The notes below the pieces were generated by a model. That model was not told where the DNA came from, did not search any database, and saw nothing but the letters and a program-made list of their open reading frames with translations. Positions 8,939 through 17,438 of a stretch of 25,095 nucleotides of DNA are shown here, in pieces. Location: assembly GCA_963542695.1 (NCBI GenBank), contig CAUTYX010000020.1:1-25095 (forward strand), in the 5' to 3' direction. The DNA comes from RUG100 sp963542695 (lineage in GTDB: Bacteria; Bacillota; Clostridia; Peptostreptococcales; Anaerovoracaceae). The translations under genes and the position numbers were made by a program. The stretch's first letter is position 1. Every line of letters starts with the position of its first letter.

Positions 8939-10202
8939 GTATGGCGTTGCCGGTGTGGATGCCAAGGAGCTTATTATTGAAAACAGCGCAGTATATAAAA
9001 ATACCAACTCTAATAACGGTAGAACCGACCTGGGGGAAGACTGCAGCGATATTGATGTTACCAAAATGAAAGATCCTACCGATGCGTTCATGGATTTTGC
9101 AGGCTACACCGTAGATGAAAAAGAAACGGTTCGCATTAAAGTTCCTACGTTTGAAGCGGAAATTAACGGTAAAAAATATGAAAAATTAACAGAGGCCGTT
9201 GAAGAAGCAAAGCCTGGAGATACCATCAAGATTATAAATACTAATGAAGCAGGTGATAAAAAAAGCGTTGATGTAAACGAGCTGTGGATTCAAAAGAAAC
9301 TAACCATTGACTTAAATGGTCGTGACATTACTACAGATGGATGGAATTTCTGTGTAGCCGGAGAGGGCGATCTTAGCTTAGTAAATTCGGCAGATAGAAA
9401 AGTAAGTATAGAAGGTACTTTATTTAATGCCGATAAAACAGCGAAAATGTCCATTGGCGATAAAATCAACATTGATTACCGTATTTATTCCAATGAAAAT
9501 ACGGTGATAGATGGAATGCATAGTCAGCTGTCTATGTATAATGACGAAGATTTAAATGATGGTAAATCACTGCCCTTTACCTTTGGAGAAAAATTCTCCT
9601 ATACCGGTGATGAGGAAAGTCTGCAAGTAACCTTGGCAGAGAATTCCGACAACCTTAATAATCCCGGTAAAAAAGTTGATGATATCGTAATCGCGCATAA
9701 CGGATCCGAAGAATTGGCTAAGAAAATATCGCTTGCCGATATTACCAATCCCCTGGTAACGGTTATAGTAAAGGGGAAGGATTTAGTGGTTCATAAAGAA
9801 ACGGCAGCAGTTGTTTACCTTAATGGTAAGAACGGAAACGACAGTAAGGATGGTCTTACCCAAAATACAGCGGTAAAAACTTTTAATAAAGCAAAGGAAT
9901 TAGCGGAAGAACTGGCCAAATCAAATGAAAAAGTACTGGTATATGTAACGGGAACTGTGCCTGTAACCGATACGGCTACGTGGGAATTTACAAAACCCGA
10001 TAAGATTACCATGTACCGGGCACCGGACTTTACAGAAAATCTGGTGGAGGTATCGGGTTCCGGCAATTTGACGCTGAACAATATAGTTATCGACGGAAAT
10101 AAAAAGAAAGCACCAGCAGGAAAGAGTTCTCTTGTTAAGGTAAAAGGAGCAAATGCATCCTTGCTGTTGCAAAAGGAGCGTCACTGCAAAACAACCAAAT
10201 GA
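8913..10202 (+). pseudogene. Middle part of the beta-helix/Cna-B surface protein
   Basis: Continues the helix of the preceding segment from about AEYGVAGVDAKELIIEN. GTG 8913 is only where the open frame begins; no ribosome site supports it. It contains a second helix-opening unit (YEKLTEAVEEAKPGDTIKI, LTIDLNGRDITTDGW) and a third at GNDSKDGLTQNTAVKTF, the same motif as in both helices of the 4306-7608 protein. The frame leaves the family at 10170-10174: it reads LLLQKERHCKTTK then stops, while the following frame reads KGASLQNNQMTNRT. One A missing from a run that is now four A's accounts for it. Confidence 0.65.
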
Positions 10203-12265
10203 CCAATCGAACTGCTTATCCGCCGGCTGCAGGTGGAGCCGTTAATGTAGAAGATGGAACAGTGACAGTAGATGGTGGCAGTATCATCGGAAACACTGCC
10301 GTTTGGGGCGGTGGTATATTTGGTACCAATGCAAAAATATATGTAAAAAGCGGTGCCATCAAAGGCAACCATGCCATCAAAGGTAAAGACGAAGATGCCA
10401 GTGGAGGTGGTATTTCCACATGGTATAAATCAGAAATCCATATTAGTGGAGGGACTATAGAAAACAATACATCGGCAGGCAATGGCGGCGGCGTATCCGT
10501 TGGAGCGCCAAGAGTACTGGATGCTTCGCAATTATTGACAATGACAGGAGGAACTATTAGCGGTAATACGGCTAATGATTTCGGTGGCGGTATGTTTGTG
10601 CAGGGCGGTCTGGATGGACACTTTGCAACGGCCAAAGTCAGCGGTGGCACCTTTACCAATAACACCGCCAAAGGCGGATTTTTCGGTGGCGGCGGTATTT
10701 ATGTCAATGGTGGACATAACTGGCCGGGATTCCACTCGGGAGAACTGTATTTAACCAATGCTATAATCACAGAAAACGATGCCGGTATGGCCGGTGGCGG
10801 ATATGCTGCCTGCCCAACCTCTAATACGGATATTCGAGTTAAAAACGGAGCAGCCTTCTATGAAAATACAGCAAAAGAAGGAAATGAACTGCATATCAAT
10901 GCCAGTGTTGTTTGGCATGGTGCCAGTTCAAAACCCAATTACGAAATATCCGATTCTATGTTAGGTGGAGTGCCATACCATTGGACCTATGACAGTGCTG
11001 ATGATCAGAGAGGAACAGAAGTTCCGTTAAACAATTTGCATGGAAAACTGTATGGTGGAGAATTAAATTTTGACAATCCGATTACGGATGCTGATGCCAA
11101 GGATGCCAAATCTATGGCCGCAGTAAAGATTATCGGAAACCATGCCGGCATGCGAGGTGGTGGAATCGGTTCCAATGGAGATGTATACATAGGCACATCA
11201 GAATATACCAAAGTAACGGTTACAAAGAAATGGGAAGATGATAACGACAAACTAAAGAAACGTCCTAAATCCATTAAAGTGGCTATTTATCGCAGCACAA
11301 AGGGCAGTAATGAAAAGCCTGTCTACATTGGATATGGAACTGTCAAGCCCGATGAAAATGGCAACTGGTCCATTACCTTTGACAAATTGCCACGAGAAAA
11401 TCAAAAAGGCGTAGAGTATGTATATACGGCAAAGGAAGTCTTTGATGATGAAAATCCGTTGGATTACAAGACAGAATCAAAGGGTAGTGTCTCCGGTGAA
11501 GAAGGTACCATTGAGATAACCAATACCTATGAAAAGCTGGATATTCCGGTAAAGAAAGTTTGGAAGAACGACAAGGAAGGTGACCGTCCAAAATCCATTA
11601 AAGTGCATTTATTGGCAGATGAACAGGAAATTGCCGGACATGAATTGACAGCAGAAGAAGGTTGGAGGTATACCTTTAAAGACTTGCCAAAATACAGAAA
11701 CGGAAAAGAAATTACCTACACGGTAACAGAAGATCCAGTTTCAAAATATAAGACAAAAGTAGAAGACTTTACCATTACCAATACCTATACTCCACCCGAT
11801 GAACCACAGAAAAAACCGAAGAAGTATTGGGATACGGTAAAGGTAAAGAAAGCTTGGGTTTTGGATAACGGAAGGAAAAAGACAACTTCTGTTTCTGTTC
11901 AGCTTTACAGAAATGGTGTAAAATACGGTAGCCCGGTAACCTTGAGTAAGCTGAATAATTGGCAGTATACATGGAAGAAACTGCCAAAGAAAAAAGGCGA
12001 AAAGATATCTTGGACAGTAAAGGAAGTGAAGGTTCCCGAAGGATTTAAGGCAAAGACAAAGCGAAAAGGAAACGACATTATCATTACCAATGATGATGTA
12101 AAGAGGCCACCGGAAAACCACACACCAAGACAACATAACGGACAAAACGGTATGAAACACAAAAAGTCCAAAACCGGTGATTCACGAAATCCGGTAGTGG
12201 CTGTAATCGTCATGCTGGCAGCGGCATCTGTAATGGGATATGCCGGTAGAAGAAGACGTTCATAA
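10199..12265 (+). CDS. C-terminal part of the beta-helix/Cna-B surface protein: beta-helix, three Cna-B domains, sorting-like tail
   Basis: Residues 1-330 continue the beta-helix (GGGIFGTNAKIYVKSGAI, GGTISGNTANDFGGGM). Three Cna-B domains follow at about 335-433, 446-530 and 543-630. Each opens with a V-x-K-x-W strand (VTKKWEDD, VKKVWKND, VKKAWVLD) and closes with an ITN strand, the Lys/Asn positions that form intramolecular isopeptide bonds, with Glu in TVTE/TVKE. The tail is SKTGDS (about 657-662), a hydrophobic segment (about 664-680) and RRRR: a sortase-type signal in which the LP of LPXTG is replaced. ATG 10199 overlaps the previous stop as ATGA, so translational coupling is conceivable, but the homology runs through the junction, which points to a frameshift. 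Confidence 0.75.
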   Translation: MTNRTAYPPAAGGAVNVEDGTVTVDGGSIIGNTAVWGGGIFGTNAKIYVKSGAIKGNHAIKGKDEDASGGGISTWYKSEIHISGGTIENNTSAGNGGGVSVGAPRVLDASQLLTMTGGTISGNTANDFGGGMFVQGGLDGHFATAKVSGGTFTNNTAKGGFFGGGGIYVNGGHNWPGFHSGELYLTNAIITENDAGMAGGGYAACPTSNTDIRVKNGAAFYENTAKEGNELHINASVVWHGASSKPNYEISDSMLGGVPYHWTYDSADDQRGTEVPLNNLHGKLYGGELNFDNPITDADAKDAKSMAAVKIIGNHAGMRGGGIGSNGDVYIGTSEYTKVTVTKKWEDDNDKLKKRPKSIKVAIYRSTKGSNEKPVYIGYGTVKPDENGNWSITFDKLPRENQKGVEYVYTAKEVFDDENPLDYKTESKGSVSGEEGTIEITNTYEKLDIPVKKVWKNDKEGDRPKSIKVHLLADEQEIAGHELTAEEGWRYTFKDLPKYRNGKEITYTVTEDPVSKYKTKVEDFTITNTYTPPDEPQKKPKKYWDTVKVKKAWVLDNGRKKTTSVSVQLYRNGVKYGSPVTLSKLNNWQYTWKKLPKKKGEKISWTVKEVKVPEGFKAKTKRKGNDIIITNDDVKRPPENHTPRQHNGQNGMKHKKSKTGDSRNPVVAVIVMLAAASVMGYAGRRRRS

Positions 12266-12284
12266 GAAAAACAATAGTGGAAGA

Positions 12285-12980
12285 TTATAATACGGAGTGA
12301 GTTTCTGTAAAGAAGATACTCCTGTCTGCTAACTTTGAAACCAGATGCTGGTCATGAGTAGAGATAACAAGGGTTTTGCCACCGGCTTTAAAACCCAGCA
12401 ACAAATCTACCAACCAGCCTCTGGTTTTTTCGTCCAGTCCGTTGAGAGGCTCGTCTAATAGTAGAACTTGCGGATTAAGAGAAAGGACGCAGGCGATGGA
12501 AACCTTGCGCTTTTCACCACCGCTAAGGTGATACGGTGCGCGATTGGCTAGATGGGAAATTTCAACTAGATTAAGAATATTAGAAGTCCTTTGTCGAACT
12601 TCTGTTGAAGATAACCCCATTTGCAGTGGTCCAAAGGCAACCTCGTCATATACGCTACTGCAAAAAAGCTGTACATTTGGATCTTGAAAAACAAAGCCCA
12701 GTTGCTGATGAAACTTTCGTCCAAAGACAATGTCGTCTAGAGCTTTTTTAGTGATTATATGACCATTATAAGAATAGGTTCCCGAAGACGAGAAAACCAG
12801 GCCGTTTAATAGTTTCATCAATGTAGTTTTGCCACATCCATTGGGGCCTTGCAAGGCAACAGCCTCTCCTTTTTGTATAGAAAGAGAAATATGGGAAAGA
12901 GCCGGCGTTTCTTCATAGGAATAGGAGACATCTTCCAGTTTGATAAGAGGTTCACTGCTACTTTTGTCTTGGATATTCAT
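12285..12980 (-). CDS. cbiO: ECF nickel/cobalt transporter ATPase CbiO
   Basis: ATP-binding subunit (231 residues) that powers uptake by the CbiM/CbiQ membrane complex. It shows Walker A (GPNGCGKTT), a Q-loop (FQDPNVQLF), the signature LSGGEKRKVSIA, Walker B (VLLLDEP) followed by LNGLD, and the switch His in ISTHD. The FQDPNVQLF Q-loop is typical of ECF/CbiO ATPases. Start: ATG 12980 overlaps the cbiQ stop as ATGA, with GGAAGG just upstream; the longer frame from 13046 would run deep into cbiQ. It is the last gene of cbiM-cbiQ-cbiO and ends 19 bp from the convergent surface gene, with no terminator visible. Confidence 0.92.
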   Translation of the reverse strand: MNIQDKSSSEPLIKLEDVSYSYEETPALSHISLSIQKGEAVALQGPNGCGKTTLMKLLNGLVFSSSGTYSYNGHIITKKALDDIVFGRKFHQQLGFVFQDPNVQLFCSSVYDEVAFGPLQMGLSSTEVRQRTSNILNLVEISHLANRAPYHLSGGEKRKVSIACVLSLNPQVLLLDEPLNGLDEKTRGWLVDLLLGFKAGGKTLVISTHDQHLVSKLADRSIFFTETHSVL

Positions 12981-13909
12981 GGAAAAACAATTCCTTCCAA
13001 ATAGAGAAACGCAATGGCAAGCATACTCATTACAATGAGGAAACAAAGAGGGAGCAAAAATATGGATTTTTTCGACCTAGTAGAAGGATCACTTGTATGA
13101 AACGTGGTGGTATCTCTTTTATATTGCCCGTCAAAACCGCGGCAGATCATAGCCATATGGGTTTCTTCCGCCATCTGACGGGAGCGAAGGAAGGCGGTGG
13201 CAGCGACTCCTGCAAAAGCCTTTTGCTTGCCGATATTTTTCAATGCTTTTTCGGTATTTTTCGGCCATTTTCCCACTGCGCGAAGAGAAATAGCTTCCAG
13301 CATGTGCAAACAAATATTTCCCAAGATTACAATATAGAAGATGGTCAAATCCAAGGTTAGAATAAAAAGGGCGGGAACATGAAGCTTGGCCAGTGTCTTT
13401 GTCAGTTTGTTCCAAGGGATAGTGACGGCAAGGAGTCGTAATAATCCAACAGAAAAAAAGACTTTGACGGAAATTCGCAGCAACGTTTCAGGCGAACCTA
13501 AAAATACGGCCGGCAATAAAACAATCATGGAAAAGAATCCCGCAGAAAGGGCGCTTGTCATCACTTGCTGCAGCTGTTTTGTTTGCAGCAGGCAACATCG
13601 AAGCAATAGTACAGCGATTAAGCAATACACAAAAAACATATTTTCAGCTATGGAAGCCAATAGTATACAGTAGATTACAAAAATAATCGGAAATACCGAT
13701 TCGGCAAGTGGATGACAGGTAGAAGCAGGGGCGTTTCTAATGCTGCTGGTCATAGCAAGTAGCTTTAGGTGGGAATTTTTCAAAAAGCTGTCCTTCTTTT
13801 TAGAAGGGATGTAGGTGTTCTCTTCCAGTAACCAGGTAGGAATAGACAGGGTATCTTTGCCTTTAGAATCCCTACCTGCAGTATTTTTTTTAGCTTCCGG
13901 ATTCTTCAT
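12977..13909 (-). CDS. cbiQ: ECF nickel/cobalt transporter transmembrane protein CbiQ (EcfT)
   Basis: Membrane scaffold (310 residues) that couples ATP hydrolysis by CbiO to the substrate-binding CbiM. It has hydrophobic helices (FPIIFVIYCILLASIAENMF, LFILTLDLTIFYIVILGNIC, a C-terminal IFLLPLCFLIVMSMLAIAF) and the conserved cytoplasmic coupling region ending MAEETHMAMICRGFDG, where the EcfT Ala-Arg-Gly motif appears as Cys-Arg-Gly. The N-terminus carries about 65 hydrophilic residues before the first helix, longer than typical. It starts 2 bp after the cbiM stop and overlaps cbiO by 4 bp, so the three genes are translated as a unit. Confidence 0.88.
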   Translation of the reverse strand: MKNPEAKKNTAGRDSKGKDTLSIPTWLLEENTYIPSKKKDSFLKNSHLKLLAMTSSIRNAPASTCHPLAESVFPIIFVIYCILLASIAENMFFVYCLIAVLLLRCCLLQTKQLQQVMTSALSAGFFSMIVLLPAVFLGSPETLLRISVKVFFSVGLLRLLAVTIPWNKLTKTLAKLHVPALFILTLDLTIFYIVILGNICLHMLEAISLRAVGKWPKNTEKALKNIGKQKAFAGVAATAFLRSRQMAEETHMAMICRGFDGQYKRDTTTFHTSDPSTRSKKSIFLLPLCFLIVMSMLAIAFLYLEGIVFP

Positions 13910-13911
13910 GT

Positions 13912-14922
13912 TTATTTTACACCGGCGGTATCGCTCATTTTTGCGGCAATGAGACGAAATACAATAATGAGTAACGTAATACCGATAATGGCTGATACAA
14001 TATAGCCGGCCACATCCGGCAGGCCGGCTACGGAATAATCCGGCAACAGGGTCTGCAACGAAAAGCCATGAGTCATCCCTTTAGGTGTGTAGCCTAGAGC
14101 TGATCCCTTGGTAATAATGGAGCTAATCTCATCGGTTCCCCATTCTCCCCAAGCAGTGCCTTCTGCCAATAGTCCTAAGGGAACGGCACAAATCAAAAGA
14201 CCCAGTAAAACCAGTAACGGTTTTTGGGAAAGGGCGGTATGAGATGTAGGCTGGAATAAACTGTCTTTGCTACCACTGGTTTTCATAACAAAAGCCAAGA
14301 TGGCAACAGTAAAGATTATTTCAGCCAATCCGAAAATAGTACTATGACCAATCATCATTGCCGGAATGGAAATAGGCAGTCCGTAGGGGCAATATAGTGC
14401 CTGGCCTGCAGCATCGTGAAAGAGCATAGGCTGTATGCCGAATTCTATAGCGGCAAAGAAGGCGGCGGCATTGATTCCAACATAGGAGCCTATACCGGCA
14501 CCAACCAGTTGCCTTGTGACAGAAGACGATTTTCCTGCAATTAGTTTATATATACCATATCCTAGGTAAGGAAGAACAAAAGCCATATTAAAACAGTTGG
14601 CACCAAGGGCTAAGATTCCGCCATCCCCAAAGAGCAGTGCCTGCAACAGCAAAGCAATGGTAATCGATATACATGCCGCATGAGGCCCCAATATAACGGC
14701 AATTAAAGTTCCGCCGACAGCATGGCCGGTAGTGCCCCCCGGCAAAGGAACGTTAAACATCATTCCCACAAAGGAAAAAGCGGCAGAAATCCCCAGTAAA
14801 GGCATCTTTGATTTTGGAATTTCCTCTTTTACTTTTTTTATAGCATGAGCCCAAACAGGCACCATAACTCCAGTCATTACAGCACAAGTAGAAGGACTGA
14901 GGTAATTTTCCGGAATATGCAT
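13912..14922 (-). CDS. cbiM: Ni/Co ECF transporter substrate-binding protein CbiM/NikM, fused to an N-type domain
   Basis: Metal-binding membrane subunit (336 residues). The mature N-terminus MHIPENYLSPSTC carries the Met1-His2 metal site of the CbiM/NikM family. The MHIP-x-x-YLSP form resembles NikM more than cobalt-type CbiM (MHIMEG). Residues 1-210 are the usual multi-helix core (GGTTGHAVGGTLIAVILGPHAA). The C-terminal part has two more helices flanking a loop with PDYSVAGLP, the layout of an N subunit (CbiN/NikN) fused to M, which explains the length and the absence of a separate cbiN. ATG 14922 follows AGGAG (14929-14933). The metal is probably nickel, perhaps cobalt; there is no B12 riboswitch upstream. 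Confidence 0.9.
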   Translation of the reverse strand: MHIPENYLSPSTCAVMTGVMVPVWAHAIKKVKEEIPKSKMPLLGISAAFSFVGMMFNVPLPGGTTGHAVGGTLIAVILGPHAACISITIALLLQALLFGDGGILALGANCFNMAFVLPYLGYGIYKLIAGKSSSVTRQLVGAGIGSYVGINAAAFFAAIEFGIQPMLFHDAAGQALYCPYGLPISIPAMMIGHSTIFGLAEIIFTVAILAFVMKTSGSKDSLFQPTSHTALSQKPLLVLLGLLICAVPLGLLAEGTAWGEWGTDEISSIITKGSALGYTPKGMTHGFSLQTLLPDYSVAGLPDVAGYIVSAIIGITLLIIVFRLIAAKMSDTAGVK

Positions 14923-14961
14923 TGTGAACTCCTTTTATTGTCGTAAAAGCAATTGGTAAAT

Positions 14962-15008
14962 AGTACTATATACTCAATAATGGTATCGTACTTTCCGCAA
15001 ATTGTCAC
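14962..15008 (-). promoter_or_regulatory. cbiM promoter overlapped by an imperfect 9-bp palindrome (metal-regulator operator candidate)
   Basis: On the minus strand, -35 GTGACA (15003-15008, 5/6) and -10 TACCAT (14980-14985, 4/6) are 17 bp apart. AGTACTATA (14962-14970) and TATCGTACT (14984-14992) form an inverted repeat matching at 8 of 9 positions with a 13-nt spacer, covering the -10. The half-site and the nickel-type transporter suggest a NikR-like or other metal repressor; the spacer differs from the 16 nt of E. coli NikR sites. Confidence 0.45.
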
Positions 15009-15083
15009 GAAATATCACAAATCTCAAATAATCAACTATCGGAATGTTTTATGAAGGGGTGGGAAGTCATAATTTTATTGCTG

Positions 15084-15111
15084 TTGTTTTCTGATAATTT
15101 TAGGATATAAT
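15084..15111 (+). promoter_or_regulatory. Candidate sstT promoter
   Basis: -10 TATAAT (15106-15111, 6/6) with a weak -35 TTGTTT (15084-15089, 3/6) at 16 bp spacing. It lies 57 bp upstream of ATG 15169. Confidence 0.5.
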
Positions 15112-15168
15112 ATAGGTTATGTTTATATATTCTTTATTTTTTTAGTGAGAGAGAAAGGGTTTATTCTC

Positions 15169-16422
15169 ATGAAAAGTATTGTAAAAGCTTGGACCGGCTT
15201 GTCGCTGATCAAGCGTATTATCATTGGCCTCATTGTAGGTATTATTTTGGGACTGCTGGTTCCCAAGGCAACAGGTATTGCGATTGTTGGTACCTTGTTT
15301 GTAACAGCCTTAAAATCAGTAGCGCCGATCTTGGTGTTGTTCTTGATTATGAGTGCAATTTGTCTACATAAAAAAGGTGAAAAGACAAATATGCTCAACA
15401 TTATTGTGCTGTATTTGGTAAGCACATTCCTGGCCGGTACCTTGGCTGTAATTACCAGCTATCTGTTTAAAACTAAGCTGATTCTAGGTGATGCGGCAAA
15501 AGATATCCAGCCTCCCAGCGGGTTGACAGAAGTATTGACACAGCTTCTTAACAACTTGGTGTCCAATCCACTGGATGCTGTTGTTAACGCCAATTTCTTA
15601 GGCGTACTGGCATGGGCCGTATTACTGGGCGTTGCTTTGATGAAGGCTAAGGAATCCACTAAACAGGTGGTGCAAGACATTTCTGATGCGTTGTCTGTCA
15701 TCGTTCGCTGGGTTATTTCCTTTGCACCCCTTGGTGTTATGGGTCTTGTGTTTGATGCTATTTCCAACAACGGAATCGGTGTACTGTCTGCTTATGGAAA
15801 GATTATTTTACTGCTGGTACTGACGATGGTTGCTGATGCATTGATTGTAAATCCAATTATTGTATTTACACAAATTCGTCAGAATCCGTATCCGTTGGTT
15901 CTTCGGTGTCTCAAAGACAGTGGTCTGACAGCATTCTTTACACGAAGCTCTGCGGCAAATATTCCGGTAAACATGCAGCTTTGTAAGAATCTGGGATTGG
16001 ATCGTAACACATACGCCATCTCCATCCCTTTGGGAGCTACCATTAACATGGCAGGAGCGGCCATTACCATTTCTGTATTGACCTTGTCTTGCTGTTTTAC
16101 TATCGGTATTAACGTGCCGATTCCGCTTGCCATTGTGTTGGCTGTGTTGTCTGCGCTGTCTGCATGTGGCGCATCCGGTGTACCGGGTGGATCGCTGCTG
16201 CTGATTCCACTTGCTTGTTCGCTCTTTGGTATTCCGGCAGATGTTGCTGCGCAGGTAATCGGTGTTGGCTTTATCGTTGCCGTTATCCAGGATTCCTGTG
16301 AAACCGGTCTTAACTCTTCTTCCGACGTTCTCTTTACGGCTACTGCTGACTTTAAGAGACAGAAGAGAGAGGGTAAAATCGATCGTATTAACCTGAAAAA
16401 GAATAAAGAAAAGACGGCGTAA
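15169..16422 (+). CDS. sstT: Sodium/serine-threonine symporter SstT
   Basis: Membrane symporter of the dicarboxylate/amino acid:cation (DAACS) family that imports Ser and Thr with Na+. At 417 residues it has the usual length. Family motifs are plain: RSSAANIPVNMQLC with SIPLGATINMAGAAITI (the helical hairpin and Na+/substrate region), then GASGVPGGSLLLIPLA and a C-terminal QDSCETGLNSSSD. The M-Q-L-C-K-N-L-G-L-D context is typical of SstT rather than glutamate carriers. ATG 15169 begins MKSIVKAW; the upstream GTG 15145 is in frame but less likely, as GAGAAAGGG (15149-15157) would then lie inside the gene. The lipid kinase gene follows after 86 bp with no terminator between, so they may be co-transcribed. 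Confidence 0.9.
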   Translation: MKSIVKAWTGLSLIKRIIIGLIVGIILGLLVPKATGIAIVGTLFVTALKSVAPILVLFLIMSAICLHKKGEKTNMLNIIVLYLVSTFLAGTLAVITSYLFKTKLILGDAAKDIQPPSGLTEVLTQLLNNLVSNPLDAVVNANFLGVLAWAVLLGVALMKAKESTKQVVQDISDALSVIVRWVISFAPLGVMGLVFDAISNNGIGVLSAYGKIILLLVLTMVADALIVNPIIVFTQIRQNPYPLVLRCLKDSGLTAFFTRSSAANIPVNMQLCKNLGLDRNTYAISIPLGATINMAGAAITISVLTLSCCFTIGINVPIPLAIVLAVLSALSACGASGVPGGSLLLIPLACSLFGIPADVAAQVIGVGFIVAVIQDSCETGLNSSSDVLFTATADFKRQKREGKIDRINLKKNKEKTA

Positions 16423-16508
16423 GAAAAGAATATTTGATACCGGCTGGACATATTTAGAAAAAAGCTGCAATATATAGATGAGGAAGTACGAGAAAGGAGC
16501 CCTAATTT

Positions 16509-17435
16509 ATGAAGGCGTTATTCATTATCAATCCTTCTTCAGGAAGACAAAATATTCGCATCAAGCTTAAGAACATTATCGGACAGTTGATTTTAGAAAA
16601 AACGTGTCAGCATGTGGATGTGTTTTACACAGAGAAAAAAGACGATGCCAAAAACAAAGCTTCGTCTTTATCTCCCGGAGAGTATGATTTTGTCGTTGCA
16701 GCTGGAGGAGATGGAACCATCAATGAGGTAGTTAACGGGTTAATTACCTCAAAATGTGAAATCCCCATGGCCATACTGTCCGCCGGTACTGTCAATGATT
16801 TTTCCAGTTACATGGAGCTGCCGCAACATCCCAAATCCTTTTGTCGCATGATACAAAATATGCATACTCAAAAGGTGGATGTAGGCAAGGTAAACGACCA
16901 GTACTTTATCAATGTGCTGGCTGCCGGTATGCTGACAGATGTGGCATATAAAGTACCAAAGAAATCAAAGGCAGCCTTTGGGAAGATGGCCTATTACCTG
17001 GAATGTATGAAGGAACTTCCCGTTCAAATGAATCAATATATGTCATTGCAGTTTGAAAGTGAAGAGTTCACGGCCGAAGAAGATACCATTGTATTTATGG
17101 TAACCAATACCAAGAGCGTCGGGGGATTTGCCCAGGCAGCACCATTGGCATCTGTCACAGATGGATACTTAGACGTGCTCATTGCAAGGAAGACGAATTT
17201 GTGGTTAAAGGCACCACATATGTTTATTCAGATTTTGCAAGGACAACATCCTAACCACGAGGATATTCGGTATTTCCAAACAAAGGATTTAAAAGTGTTT
17301 CCAACAGAAACCACCGGAAAAGTATCTGTCGACTACGATGGAGAAATTTTAGAAGAAGGGTTGCCGCTGCATATTTCCATTGAAAAGGCGGCGCTGAACC
17401 TAATTGTTCCGGAAGAAGTTCTTCATTTGGAATAA
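16509..17435 (+). CDS. Diacylglycerol kinase-type lipid kinase (DgkB/YegS family)
   Basis: Soluble lipid kinase (308 residues) that phosphorylates diacylglycerol or a related lipid, returning it to phospholipid or lipoteichoic-acid turnover. The N-terminus LFIINPSSGR and the nucleotide-binding AAGGDGTINEVVNGL are the DAGK catalytic-domain signatures, followed by LSAGTVNDFSSYM, where family members usually have LPxGTxNDFAR. The C-terminal beta-sandwich shows QAAPLASVTDGYLDVLIA and VSVDYDGE. ATG 16509 follows AAAGGAG (16493-16499). Substrate specificity (DgkB or a BmrU/YegS-like homologue) cannot be set from sequence alone. Its apparent terminator lies at 17555, inside the convergent feoA. Confidence 0.85.
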   Translation: MKALFIINPSSGRQNIRIKLKNIIGQLILEKTCQHVDVFYTEKKDDAKNKASSLSPGEYDFVVAAGGDGTINEVVNGLITSKCEIPMAILSAGTVNDFSSYMELPQHPKSFCRMIQNMHTQKVDVGKVNDQYFINVLAAGMLTDVAYKVPKKSKAAFGKMAYYLECMKELPVQMNQYMSLQFESEEFTAEEDTIVFMVTNTKSVGGFAQAAPLASVTDGYLDVLIARKTNLWLKAPHMFIQILQGQHPNHEDIRYFQTKDLKVFPTETTGKVSVDYDGEILEEGLPLHISIEKAALNLIVPEEVLHLE

Positions 17436-17438
17436 GGT

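Noticed and set aside
10199..10202. ATGA overlap as a genuine two-gene coupling in the Cna-B locus
   Set aside because: Beta-helix homology continues across the junction and one missing A explains the break better than two real genes.
10216..10671. Minus-strand 151-codon reading frame with Pro-rich product
   Set aside because: Pro-rich composition is the antisense of Gly-rich beta-helix repeats; there is no independent support.
14923..15168. Cobalamin riboswitch upstream of cbiM
   Set aside because: No B12-box-like or multi-stem structure is visible in the short leader; a promoter and palindrome fill the region.
15808..16470. Long minus-strand reading frames opposite sstT (220 and 190 codons)
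   Set aside because: They lie fully antisense to a clear SstT, have no ribosome site and show no recognisable family; they reflect codon bias of the sense gene.
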